This document shows positions 1 to 11,772 of a stretch of DNA of 64,000 nucleotides, one piece after another. How positions within the stretch are numbered: the first letter of the stretch is position 1; every line of letters starts with the position of its first letter. This stretch comes from Neelides folsomi (lineage: Eukaryota; Arthropoda; Collembola; Neelipleona; Neelidae), in the NCBI GenBank assembly GCA_034687125.1, contig JAQGBZ010000017.1:62001-126000 (forward strand), in the 5' to 3' direction. Position numbers and translations under genes: made by a program. Under the pieces are notes generated by a model. It did not search any database. It had not been told where the DNA came from and saw nothing but the letters and a program-made list of their open reading frames with translations.

Positions 1-948
1 CCGACAGGGCCGTGTTCGCCAAGGACATGGAAGAAAATAAAGATTTCGAAAATTGTGTCGAAAGGATCAAACCAACTGCCATCATTGGTGAGTTTCCAAA
101 GTTCAAAGAACTATTTTCCGCAGTGGTCGTATAGATATTTCTTCTTTGTTGCTCAAAGGTGCTTCTGCTCAACGTGGAGCCTTCAGCAAAGCCATTCTGG
201 CGAAAATGGGGAAATTCAACGATCGGCCTCTCATCTTCGCTTTGAGCAATCCAACTTCGAAAGCCGAGTGCACAGCCGAAGATGCCTACGTGCAAACGGA
301 GGGCCGAGCCATCTTCTCGAGTGGATCTCCTTTTCCTAACTTTGAACTCAATGGGAAGAAGTTCGAACCCGGTCAGGGGAACAACGCTTACATATTTCCT
401 GGAGTGGCTCTTGGAGTCATTGCAGCCGGACTTCATCATATTTCAGATGACATCTTTTTACTCGCTTCACAAGTAATGACAATCTATTTTAAAATAAATT
501 GAATCTATGTACTTATATTTATCGAGAACTCGAAATTATAATTTTAATTTTTATATGAAATTAATCTAATGAATTAAAAATCTAGTCTTTGGCGTCTCAA
601 GTAAAAGAAAGTGATTTAGCTGTTGGACGACTTTATCCTCCTATAAAAGATATCCATTCGGTATCATTTAACATGGCTAAAATCATAATAGCAGATGCTT
701 ATAAGCAAGGTGAACTCTCATTTCCTTTCATGAAAATATAATTAGATAACTTTATATCTCGTTTAACAAATTGTTATTAATTGGTTATTATTCATTTTTC
801 AGGATTAGCTACTTTTTATCCCGAGCCGAAAGATTTAGATTTGTTTTTGAAAACATTCATTTATGATTTTGAATACGACGACGACTCGTCGATTCCTCAA
901 CAATATCCCTGGCCAGACAAGTTTCAGACCCACGAGTGCTCCAAGTGA
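1..948 (+). CDS. Malic enzyme, C-terminal part (5' truncated by window edge)
   Basis: Decarboxylates malate to pyruvate with reduction of NAD(P)+; closest in wording to the cytosolic NADP-dependent ME1 group. Four exons are visible: 1-87 (frame from base 3), 159-472, 586-709 and 803-948, with GT-AG introns and stop TGA at 946. The protein reads RAVFAKDMEENKDF, then GAFSKAIL, RPLIFALSNPTSKAEC, GRAIFSSGSPF and GQGNNAYIFPGVALGV, which are the standard blocks of the malic enzyme NAD-binding domain. It finishes with the family-typical SWPE-like tail (QYPWPDKFQTHECSK). The first intron has an in-frame decoy acceptor at 121-123; only the acceptor ending at 158 gives the conserved IIG-to-GAF join. 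A possible poly(A) signal AATAAA lies at about 1634. The N-terminal half lies outside the window. NADP versus NAD preference is inferred from overall similarity only. Confidence 0.93.
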
Positions 949-2712
949 ACTTAAAATCTTAATTAATTTATTCATATTTTTAAGTCAATATTAAATTGTT
1001 TTATGAAATTAAATCTTACCATTAGTCTTAAAATTGTCATGTATTAACTAAACTTTTAATCATATTAATTACGTATGCCTAGATATACAATTATAAATTA
1101 GTATTTAGTTTACTCAATTTGTCTTGTTCTGTTTAATGTTTTTATGATTTATTACATTCTATACTCATTATCTCACCACACATTTAAACATTTACACTTT
1201 GTTTTATCACAGCGTGAAAAGGCCCAGGTTAGGCCTTTATTTCATCCCTACACCTTACATGTTTTAATTAATTTACACTTCACATTTCCATTAAAACAGT
1301 TCCTTCCAATCATTTTACCTTTCTTGACCATTATTTTGAATGAGCTTACTAATATGCCTCTAATATATGACCACAAAACCACAATGTTAATAAATCCTTT
1401 AAAGTATTATGTTAAGCAATATGAACAAATCTAATTTCCCATATACTTATTATTGAAGGTATTTGCTATATAAGTAACGCATTTGTTAAGTCAAATCTGA
1501 TATTCTCTCTTGGTGCTTATGATTCCCAATTTTTGATAAATTATATAGCGAAATTGTAAAGACACATTGACTTTCTGCAATCGCTAATTGTACCTCATTC
1601 CCATTACCTTTCGTGAATAATAATTGCCTTTTGAATAAACATCAATATGCGACCTTTGTTCTTCTTCAACGAGCTTTTCATATCTTTTAAGGCTTTTTCC
1701 TCGAATATTGAATATTATGTAAATGGGTTTTGACCATGCAATATTTTACGATCTTTTACTAAATTGTGTAAAGTGTCGATAAGGGGATATTTAGATGTTA
1801 CCAATATTGAGAGTATTCACTTACAGGCTTACAGACACATTTACATGAAACTAATCTTGTTTGTAAAGAAGAGCCTGATTATCAAGTTTACATTCGACAC
1901 TTGCACTTGTAGTGACCAACTTTACGCTTCTTTGATGCAACGTCGCCCTTTCACGACCATACAACTTGTTGCGATACAATTGTTCACATATGATTTTAAA
2001 CAAAAGCAATTAGCGTTTTTCTTATGGACGTCCTTTCCCATTTCTGTCATTTTAAAGACCAACATGGGGTTTTATGAACATACAATAATTCTCAATTTTT
2101 TAAGCTCATCTTGACCTGTACATAATATATTTTATCGAACACCTCCATTACATATCTTTTTATGTGTGTGTTATATGTCGACTAAACAAAAAATACATAA
2201 TAAGCTGTTAAATTTTTGCATGATGAAATCGAAAGATGATATCCAAGTTTTTGCCCATTTTACTTTCAGATTGCAAACGTCTTACTATGTTGATTGAAAT
2301 GAGCGAAATTAAGTGGAAGAAATAAATGTTTATTCTTCAATCACAATCACATGTATAAAAAAATAAAGATTTGAATTTGGATACAAAAAGAAGAAGTGAA
2401 AGACGAGACAAAAATGGTAAAAAGGGGTTTATAAGTCAAGTACAGTTAAATTGTACAGCAGAGGAAGAAATGAAGGCGTGAAGTCTTCCAGTATAGCAGT
2501 CGATATATCAGTTGGCTCACTCATCTTCACTTTCTTTCATCAGCTCACTCACTCTGTTTTTCTTGGTAAATTGGGAAGAAGGAAGACGAAGATACTGAAG
2601 AAAGAAGGTATGGAAAATAGAACAAGGAAAAAGACACCAAAAAGAAGCGCTCGAAGAGGAAGAAGAAGAAACAAATGGAGAGGAACTTTTCCCAATAGAT
2701 TCATTGACGCTT
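949..2712. other. Malic enzyme 3' UTR and intergenic DNA
   Basis: AT-rich sequence with no reading frame I can support. The first several hundred bases are probably the malic enzyme 3' UTR; an AATAAA occurs near 1634 and another A-rich stretch near 2320. Open frames at 1144-1434 and 1764-2114 have low-complexity, hydrophobic, stop-limited composition and no splice support. Confidence 0.5.
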
Positions 2713-3789
2713 TTAATATCCACCGGCTGGCTGACTGGCCTCTGGGGCTCCGTATCCTTCCTTCTCTCCTTCTGGGGTTTTGTACCTGAAATCACAAACA
2801 ATTCAATTAAATAATTGTCATTTTACCTTTAAATTAATTCTAAATCTGTATCATCCAAATATGGTACAAATTGTATTCATTTCTTGGGAAAGCAAATTCA
2901 TTCTTATAAGTTCTGCTGACGATCAGTATTATATGCTATAATTTAAATATGAGAATTATGAATTAAATGAATTTTACCTGATGAAGTAAACTTCTGGTTT
3001 GGATGGTTTCGTTGGTGCATGAGTCGGAAGAACAAGAGCGGGTGTTGGTTCGGCTTTCTTGAGGAGAACGTAAACAAGGGTCTTTTGCTCAGCTTCTGGT
3101 TTCAATTCTGGGATGTCTGGGGCCTCATATGGTCCGGGTGTTGGGGCCTTGATGAAGAGGATCTTGTAATGTTTCTCGGGCTTCTGTGGTGGCTTGTATG
3201 GCTTGATCGGCTTTTGGGTCGCGGTTTCTTGTGGGGCCACGTGGACGTAGACATGTTTGTGAACTTCTTGTTCTGGTTCTCCGTAAGCTGGTTGAGGAGC
3301 TCCATACGAGGGCCTAGCTTCAAAAGAGCTGATTTGGGGAGCTGGAGCCGGTGCACTGTATTCTGGTTGAGCTGGAGCAGAGTATGACTGTTGTTGTTGT
3401 TGAGCTGGAGCGGAATAAGATTGTTGTGATGGAGCTGAATAAGATTGCTGTGATGGAGCAGAATAAGATTGTTGTGCTGGAGCAGAGTAGGCTTGAGGAG
3501 CTGGAACAGCATAAGCTTGATTTTGTCGTGCTGGAGCTGAATAAGTTTTTTGTTGAGTCCTTGACTTGACTGCAGCCAGGAGGGTGTTGATGTCGATGTT
3601 TCTAAAGTTTTGGTATCCACTGGGCGGTTCAGCGACTGTCATCGCCAAAAGTGAGGCGAACACCTGAAAAGGATAAAGATTTTGCTCATGTGATTTTTGA
3701 GTCAAAATGGTGATAAAATGAAATGAAAATTAGAAAAGATGGTGAAGATGAGCGAAGAAAGAGGAGCTTACGAGGATTTGTAGCTTCAT
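2713..3789 (-). CDS. Tweedle-family (DUF243) cuticular protein
   Basis: Secreted structural protein of the cuticle, 258 residues. Exons: 3772-3789, 2978-3663 and 2713-2785 (complement), phases 0 and 2. The first exon holds only MKLQIL. Joined to VFASLLAMTVA it makes a clear signal peptide, and splitting the signal peptide by an early intron is common in arthropod cuticle genes. A Gln/Ala/Pro/Tyr-rich stretch with repeated QSYSAP units (roughly residues 45-110) precedes the conserved DUF243 core: HKHVYVHVAP, HYKILFIKAPTP, KTLVYVLLKKAE and SKPEVYFIRYKTP. The last exon supplies RYKTP and a Gly/Pro tail. Tweedle domains are thought to contact chitin or partner cuticle proteins through paired aromatic-rich beta strands; that role is family knowledge. 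A TATA-like box lies 75-82 bp upstream of the start codon. The many QSYSAP repeats make length variation between alleles likely. Confidence 0.93.
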
Positions 3790-3863
3790 GATTTGGGATC
3801 TCTAGAGGACTGGTGGTGGAGAAGGGAGCTGAGTGACTGTTGTCAATTGAGTACGTTCAGACG

Positions 3864-3871
3864 CTTTTAAA
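3864..3871 (-). promoter_or_regulatory. Probable TATA box of the Tweedle gene
   Basis: On the minus strand the sequence reads TTTAAAAG, followed about 25-30 bp downstream by an initiator-like stretch (AACAGTCACTC) and then the start codon at 3789. Spacing fits a focused promoter, as expected for a strongly expressed cuticle gene. Assignment is by position and motif only. Confidence 0.45.
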
Positions 3872-4960
3872 GCTTGAAGAAGCTCCCGTAGTTGCCAAAA
3901 AAGAATGAAATTCAGACATTTTTCAAATTTATTTCTCTTGTGGAGTGATGGCATCCAATCTCGCCCCTTGGGAGGTGAGGACAGGTAGAGAGAATTGCAT
4001 TCAATGGTAGGTCAGAGGCTCTTCCTCATGCTCCTCAGCCATAAATGTCAGGGACCTGGCGAGTACGGCGATCATTAGGAAACGGAATCCTCTTGGCACT
4101 CGTCTCCTCCTCTCGTAACCTCTCTCCTCTCTGCTACACTCAACAACTCGCCTTTTGGTAAATTAGATGTCATTTTCTCGTTTATTATTTACTCTGTGAT
4201 GCAAGGGACTAAATGAGATGTCAACCCTCTCGCAAGACCACCACATTCTTTTTATAAACAAGCTCATCTTTAAATTCCTCTTGTATCATCTTCTTGTCCC
4301 ATCTTCACCCATTCAGCAGCATTTTTATAATCGCCACCTCGATTGTGCTCAAGATGCCTCCAAGATCCCTCGTTCTCATTCTGATCCAAGGTGCATTGGG
4401 GCTCTTTCCCAATCCAACCCAAAAGAGATGAAGATCTTCCTTTGATCTCCCTCCGAATTGAATAGGAAATTAAAACTTAACGACTCCACCGATTGTGAAA
4501 AGACCAATGAAAACAACGGCTGTTGAAAGTTAATAAGGAACTTTATTATCAAAAGTAAAAGCGTTCAACACTAAATATCTACTCATTAGGATAGATAAAA
4601 TAAAGGTATTTTATTTCAATAGACACAATTTTAAACATTATTAATATCATTTATTAAATTACATATTGATCATCTGCAACTGCAAGTGACAATTAAATAT
4701 TTTTATGATACAATATTTCACAACCAATATATCTGATATAATATAAATATCCAATTTTACCTACTTACGATTATATTTCTTGTCTAATCGTTATAAAAAT
4801 GTGCAGCGATACACGTGTTATTTTTTCTGGCGTAATTTCAATTTAATTTAATTGCGGTTAAAGTGATAAACATGTCAGGTTAAAAAAGTAAAAAAGGGAC
4901 ATAACATGATTTTATTATTTGGACGGTTGACAACGAAGTCAAATCATTCGCTCATCAAAC
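3872..4960. other. Intergenic region with a possible plus-strand promoter and mini-ORF
   Basis: Lies between the Tweedle gene, which is transcribed to the left from 3789, and the 3' end of the coiled-coil gene at 4961. It contains a TATAAA at 4253-4258 (+) and a 25-codon signal-peptide-like ORF from 4354 (see findings). The remainder (4450-4960) is AT-rich with nothing I can identify; part is probably 3' flank of the coiled-coil gene. Confidence 0.4.
4253..4258 (+). promoter_or_regulatory. Candidate TATA box
   Basis: TATAAA within CTTTTTATAAACAAG, about 100 bp upstream of an ATG (4354) whose frame encodes a short hydrophobic leader. It faces away from the Tweedle promoter, so the two would form a divergent pair. 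No complete gene follows, so activity is uncertain. Confidence 0.3.
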
Positions 4961-7900
4961 TCATTCTTTTCCTTCTTTGATGTGAAAGTCTGACAGTTCT
5001 GAGATTTGTTTTTGTTTCGCAATATTGTCCCCTCTCAATGCATCAATTTCAATCTCAAGCGTTGACTTAATACTTTCAACTTCCCTTTTGCACCTAATAA
5101 ATTTAGATTCAAAAGTCAATTTATATTACATGTGCATTGAATGTAATTCAGCTTAATAGAATGATATGCAATTAATAATAAGTACATTAATAAGACAATA
5201 GAAATTAAAACCTTAATTGCAGGTCCAGAGACCTCTTCGCATGCTGAATTTCAATTTCGCCAATAAGTTTCTTTTGTTTGTTCAATAATTCACATTCAGC
5301 TTCATGCATATTCTTCGATTGTTCAGTAAGAATTTCTTGCAATTTTTCATTATAGTACGTATTGAGTTTATCAGATTCTTCTTTCACTTTTAGACTTATT
5401 TCTACATCTTTCTCTTTCTAAATAAAATAAAATATTTCATTGGCCAACATTCGCTGGTTAAATTATGTGCATCTTAATTATGATAATGTAATTAGTGATT
5501 ATATTGTAACATTGTTATTGTTAAAAATGAGACTTACGAGTAAAGATATAACATGCTTAAGTTCAACTTCTTGAGACTTTAATTCTGAATCCAAGATATC
5601 AACTTCTTTTTGTAAATCATTCTCGATATGATCTTGAATTTTGATTTTCAATTCCTCATTTTCAAATTGTAATTTATTTTTTAATGTTCTTTCTTCTTCC
5701 GAAGTATTCTGGAGTTGAAGAATATTATCTTTCAACTCCATCTTTTCAGCCTGTTTAATGTGACCATTATATTATTTTGTTAAAACAAAGCACTTAAATT
5801 ATTAAAAATTATAATACTATAGAGCACATGTAACATTGATAATGTCCGGACTCCGGACTATAAGTTTTTTAAACATGCATAAATTCATAGTTGATAAAAA
5901 TGAATGTAAACAGATAAAGAAGAATACTGAAAATAAAATGAAAATCAGAGCTAAAGGTTAAAATATTAATTTGGGTGAGTTTTAAACCTCGGATTTCAAG
6001 GAAGATTCTTCAGTTTCCTTTAATTTCGTTTGGAACGAATTGGTGAGATTCAAGATTTCTTTTTCTTTTTCCATTTCGAATTCACTCAGTTTTGTTTTGT
6101 ATTCTTGACCGACTTCCAATGCTTTTTTTAACTCACCCTCATAATGAAGAACTTTTTCTTTATTTTCCAATACAGAATTGACGAGTTCAGCTTGATCGCT
6201 TTGCAATTTAGCTATCAGATTCCTTGAGGTAGCTTCGTGAGCTTTCCACTTTATTGAGATTTGCTCAAAAGCTCTAGTGATTTTGGAAATAACGGAGTCT
6301 TTTTTGCCGAGCGCTTTCTCGAGATTTTCATTCTTTCCCTTTACTTCGCTCAATTCGCTCCGAAGTTTCCTAATTTCATCCTCACAGTCTTGTCTTTTCA
6401 TTTTCTCCTCTTGGAATTTTTCCGTATAAAAGCTTGCTCCTGATCTTGCCCATTCGGACACACGAGCTTCATCAAGTGCTTCGGCTAAGGCTCGCTCTTC
6501 GGTCATTTCTTCTTCATCAGAGATCTCAAAGTCAACAAGTTGTTGGAAGATTTCATCGAATTCAAATGGATGAATATCAGCTTCGTAAAGAAGATCATTA
6601 ACACAGACGCTGTCAGATTCTTCATTTACCCTTCCATTGTATTGAACCACTTCATTGCTAGTTGATTGGCCAATATTTAGATCTAAATAAAATAAATTAT
6701 TTATATAAAAACCATTTTAACATAATTGGTTGAAACTACTAGTATAGATCTAAGCAATGAAATTAATATGAACAATCAATAATATATTATTCAACCTTTT
6801 AGTAAAGAGCTGTTGAGAGCATTGGTGCTTAAATTGACATTTGTGAATTCAATCTCTTGATTCATTTTAGCTCTTGTGTCTTGAAGATCTTTCCAAACAT
6901 TGTTGAGATCTGAAGCTAAATTCCCTTTCATTCTCGTCTTGTTTTTCTTACGAGGTAAACAACCGAATTTAGGAGGTTGTTGAAAATTATTAACTTCAGA
7001 TTTTACTGGAAGCGGCGATAAATTCATGGAATTGAGTAATTCAGAAAGAGTTTCGGTACTTGGAATTTCCTCTTTTTCTTTCACTACAATCTCCTCTATT
7101 TTAACGTCTTCTAATGGTTTAGATGGCTGAGGAGGAAATGTTGGCTGACTAACAATTTCATTGATTTCGCTTAATGAATTTTGCACGGTTTTAATTATCT
7201 TTCTCTTCAGCATTGGCTTGCCAGAGCCGAACTGAACAGGTGCACCGTTTGTGAAATTAAATTTTGGAATATGACTAAGGACTACAGGAACAGAGGGAAT
7301 GTTTGCAATGAATTCATCGTCTTCCCCTATTTGGGGATCAGGGAGTTCAGGTTCCAAATACATGTTTTTCAATTCTTCGAGTAATTCCTCTTCTGTAAGA
7401 TTTCGGCTTTTCTTGTTAAAAAGAGGTGGTTTGTAACCTCCCGGTGTCCTGAAGTTCGGAGCTCTTGTGAAGATTGACTCTCCAGCATCGTTTACACTTG
7501 GAATTGGACGAAGGACGATGCCTCGATTTCCCATAGCTGGAGAATACCCATAAGGATACTTGGGAGTGATGACATGAGGGCAAGAGCAATTCTCATTGTT
7601 ATCATTTTCAACTTTAACCAGTGAATCTGAGATTTTATATGGATTATTTTCAACACGTGACATTAAACTAGTTTGAGAAGAAAAGAGCCGTGCACTTTCA
7701 CTCACAGCTTGGCATTCCAATTCTAAATCAACTTCATCAACCTCTTCGAGTCGCGATTTCATAAGCGAGTAGCTCTCGGCCGACGATGAGGAGCCAACGT
7801 CGCTTTCAGTGCCAGAGTTTTCTGCGTCGTCTTCAACAATGTCTTCACCTTCGGAATCAATGCGATCACAAGGGATGGAGTTATCATCGACAATTTCAGG

Positions 7901-7999
7901 TGTAGGAGCAATATCATCGGAAGTGTCAGGAGTAATCAGGTTAAGATGTTCGCCTAATTGACTCAAGGTGAACTTTTCAAAACTCGTTTCCTTTTCCAT
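4961..7999 (-). CDS. Coiled-coil protein of unrecognised family
   Basis: 816-residue protein in five exons: 6796-7999, 5988-6682, 5538-5750, 5212-5417 and 4961-5093 (complement), all phases closing. An acceptor directly upstream of the ATG (about 8003) shows that at least one 5' non-coding exon exists, probably ending near 8137. The N-terminal half (about 1-400) is acidic and disordered, rich in Ser, Glu and Asp, with short linear segments such as YPYGYSPAMGNRGIV and a basic patch PRKKNKTRMKGN near residue 370. The C-terminal half, from about residue 460, is a long heptad-rich coiled coil rich in Glu, Lys, Leu and Gln, ending ELSDFHIKEGKE. The layout (acidic disordered head, long coiled-coil tail) is common in centrosomal, Golgi or cytoskeletal scaffolds such as centrobin-like proteins, but no diagnostic motif is visible and I assign no function. 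Confidence 0.85.
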
Positions 8000-8738
8000 T
8001 TTTTCTGTTAAAAATAAATATAGAATGAAATAATTGTTCAATATTTTAGGTTAATAAAAATAAGGCAAAAATAATCTTAAATAACCAAATAGCTGATGGA
8101 GAATGCAAACTAGTAGACAAGATTATTGCTTTACCTATAATAATGGCTTTAATCAGTAAATACGATCATGATTTAATATCGAACCTTCTCGTGCTTTAAC
8201 TTCCTAAAGCCCAAGTTTGAAGAATATATTATCTAATAAATGAATTTTAGTTATGTACTTACAAAGGTATAAATAAATGTTAAATGGAGAAGTCACCCAT
8301 CTTTTTTCAATCTTTAATTAAAATATTGAGTTTAACAGGTTTAACTAAAGAAGAGATGATTCATGTGATTCTAAAATATTCAATCAATGACCAAAAATGA
8401 TCACAAATCACCAAATCACAATTTCACATTCGCTAATTCACACTACAAAATGCAATACAATAACATTGGCATTGAAAAAGACGGGAGGTTTGGGCGAGAG
8501 GTAGAAAGGAGCAAATAGAGCCGAATATGCGGGAATTCCTTTAACACATGCACATGTACTTACATGTTAAAAATTAATTTTTTGTTCTTTAATCGTTATT
8601 AATTGAGTTATTAACATTCCACAATCGGAATTTCTATGTTTTTCATTTAGGAATAATCTATTATCATATCATATAATTAATAATCATAATATAATTACAA
8701 TTTACACTAAATGTTTATTTATATTATTTTATCAGAAA
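8000..8738. other. Divergent promoter region between coiled-coil gene and PNLDC1
   Basis: Head-to-head spacer. It holds the presumed 5' UTR intron of the coiled-coil gene (minus-strand donor near 8137, acceptor near 8003). It also holds the start region of PNLDC1, whose ATG at 8739 is preceded by a good acceptor (TTTTATCAG), so a plus-strand non-coding first exon probably lies around 8480-8560. No TATA box is obvious. Confidence 0.45.
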
Positions 8739-11390
8739 ATGGTCGATGTTGTGAAATCAAACTACGAAGAAAAGATTCCGGAAATAATCAAACTCATTAA
8801 AAAAGCTTCTTTTGTTGCAATTGATGCTGAATACACAGGCCTTTTTTCTACTGAAACTCCAAATAGGTGATTAAATTTTGACATTTGAATTAATTTTTTA
8901 TCTTATAATAATAATAGAATTTTATGTTTTTAAATGTGTATATAACTACTTATATGAGATTTGAGAAGCACTTACGTGCCTTTTATACTTTTAACCTCGT
9001 TCTAAAATGGTGTTAAATTTATCATTTTATATTTCCAGCTTGTTCGATTCTGCTCCAAGAAGATACGAAAAACTTCTCGAAGGCGTAAGGACATTCCAAA
9101 TATGCCAAGTATGTCTATTATGTTAATAGTACTTACCTAACCATGATCAATGGTTGTGTGTTGTGTATTATCTATTTTGACATCAAAGAGTTTTTTAATA
9201 ACACATCAAAATAAAATTGTCGTTTAATTTTTCTAGGTTGGAATCGCAATTTTTGAAAAGACATGGGATAAGAACGAATTTATGGTCGACTGCTTCAACA
9301 TTTATGCATTTCCAGTCACGTTTGACAAATTTTCCAAACGAGAGTCTATTCGTATGCAAGTTTCTAGTCTCAACTTTTTATCACAAAATAACTTTGATTT
9401 TAATAAGGTAAAAATTCGATAATAATAATATTGATCGAAATATTACATTTAATTATTTATCCAAATTCCAATTAAAAATCTTATATTGTAAAATTGTTTT
9501 TTAAGTATATTAAAGAAGGAGTACCATTTTGCAACAAAGAGAAAGAGAAGTCCTTGCGGGAGTTTATTCAAAACTATCCATCATTTTTAAGATCTGCTGA
9601 ACATATTGACAAATTATATTTCCCTTCTGAAAATGGTGATCTTTCTCCAGCCAGCATTGAAAAAATCGTAGAAAGGTTGAAGGGATTGACAAAAGTGATT
9701 CAAGCCATAAGTGATGAGAAAAAGCCCGTCGTTGGGCATAATTTACTCAATGATCTCGTCCTTATCTATGAACAATTTGTGGAAGAAAGTCCAGGTATTA
9801 CAATTATAATCACTCATATTTTGATTATACATTATTAATTGCTAAAAATAATCTAAACAATGATTAATTCAATATAAACTATGAAATTATTAATCTAATT
9901 AGAATAATTTACATATTTACGTCAATTACAGAAACATATGAGAAGTTCAAAGTTGCAATTCACAATCTATTTAATTCCATTTATGACACGAAATACCTTG
10001 CAATTGCTCTACGAAAAGAAGGAAATTTTAATAAGGAACAATCAGAACAACTAGATTTACTCAGAACGACGACTCTTTTTTCTCTTTACCAAAATGTACA
10101 TGTTTGCCGTGGGTTCTTGACAAACATAGATGTGAAACCTCGGGATGAAAATTTAAAATATGCTTTAGGTAATATAAATAATATTCGTATAAATATGTAA
10201 ATTTTCCATAAAATTCAATTTATCTATCTTATAAATATTATTAACTTCTATCGCTTTTAAAATTAGATTTGATACGAGGCCGAAAGAACAATTTAGATCA
10301 TTGTCCAAACACAAATTCTCATGAAGCAGGATTTGACGCTTATGTAACCGGAACTGTCTTTTTGCGTTTAGCATCTCTTTCGCTTAATCAAGGGAAACCT
10401 ATTTTACGGTTTGCAATGATATCGATTTCACCTTCCAAAACTATATTTTCAAACTAATTAATTATTATTCATAGGTATCATATGTCTCCACCTACATCAG
10501 CTGAATTGTTGTCCAGCGTGTCAAAATGGGAAAATCTCGTTTACATCGGAAGAGCCAATTTACCTTATCTTGTAAAAAATTTAAAATTTAATCTTTAGAA
10601 TTTTCTATAGTCATGAAGTACTAATTTTACCGAATTGTAATTGACGATGTAGAATCTTGCTGGCCCTGATCCAATTACTTGGAGACCTGACGTGATCCAA
10701 ATCAAAAGTTGCAAAGAGAACAATGCTATTGTTAATGTTTATGAGGTAATTTATTCTTATTTGATGCTTAAATATATTAAATACATACAGATAGTTATAC
10801 AGATAGTTATACAGATAATTATATTAAGTGGAAATTATTGTAATCTTATAGTTAGAAAGGCAGTTGATACCATTCGGAGATATTGACCTTGTAAGCGTCG
10901 ATGATGATACTGTCAATTTGGCATGCGGAAATTGGTCAATGTAAAAATCAATTTAATTTCTATTTTTTTCAAATGTATCACAATCAAAATAACCCTTAGA
11001 CTTTTTGTATGGTACCACTAAAGAACTTTCGACTTATTATATTTATTAGCGCAAAGAAAATCTGGGTGTTTTTACGAGAGGAAGGTTACGAAGTTTTAGT
11101 TGCGTCGGACTCATCACTTCCAAAGTTCGCGTAAGTTATCAATGAGACTAATCAAATCATGAAATATTTAATGTATAATGTATACCAATATGGTACCAAA
11201 ATAATTATTGATTTTATTAGAAGAGTTTTGCAGATTAATACACATACTTAGGTACGTGTATGAAATGTACACTCTTCATTCAATCGAACTCTAATTGGTT
11301 ATTTTGATTATTAGTCGTAGGAGCTTTGTCTTTGGAGGTGCAACTTTGATAACTGCAATGATTCTATTTTATTGTTTTCGCAAGAGCTAA
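8739..11390 (+). CDS. PNLDC1: PNLDC1-like 3'-5' exoribonuclease (piRNA trimmer)
   Basis: 490 residues in eleven exons: 8739-8866, 9039-9108, 9237-9407, 9506-9794, 9932-10168, 10267-10408, 10475-10571, 10653-10745, 10852-10940, 11050-11130 and 11315-11390. It belongs to the PARN/CAF1 DEDDh nuclease family. The catalytic set is visible: Asp29 and Glu31 in FVAIDAEYTGL, Asp206 in VVGHNLLNDLVL, and His317 with Asp322 in NSHEAGFDAY. The extreme C-terminus is a hydrophobic span (FGGATLITAMILFYCF) followed by RKS, a tail anchor. This separates PNLDC1 from PARN and, in silkworm and mouse, places the enzyme on the outer mitochondrial membrane where it trims pre-piRNA 3' ends with a Tudor partner. That role is family knowledge. 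A poly(A) signal AATAAA is at 11469-11474. The downstream CPAP1 gene is convergent. Length matches the family and no catalytic residue is missing. Confidence 0.93.
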
Positions 11391-11772
11391 TTACCCATTG
11401 TAGCAAATGATATTAAATGAATTTTTTATTTGTCTGTATATCTTGTTCCGATATTTTATATATCAACTAATAAATATTTTGCAATTAAAAATTTTACGTT
11501 TAATTATTTCTTTTATCATATTGGATGTGCACAAGTTATGAGAATTTAACGCCCCCACTCTAATAAATGCATAATACATATCTAGAGAATTGTACAAAAA
11601 TTTATTGACGCCGATTTATATATACGAGACATTTTTTATTCTGTTTAAATTGCAAAAGAATTTAATTGATTGTGTGATGTTTCAAAACCGAGGAATCAAA
11701 ATTCGAACAGCTATACCTAGATAATAATTGCAATTCTCCAAAATAAGAAATGAAGTGAATCATATTCATCTA

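Noticed and set aside
121-134. Alternative acceptors in the first malic enzyme intron (after 123 or 134)
   Set aside because: The first leads to a stop and the second inserts non-conserved residues. The acceptor ending at 158 restores the conserved protein.
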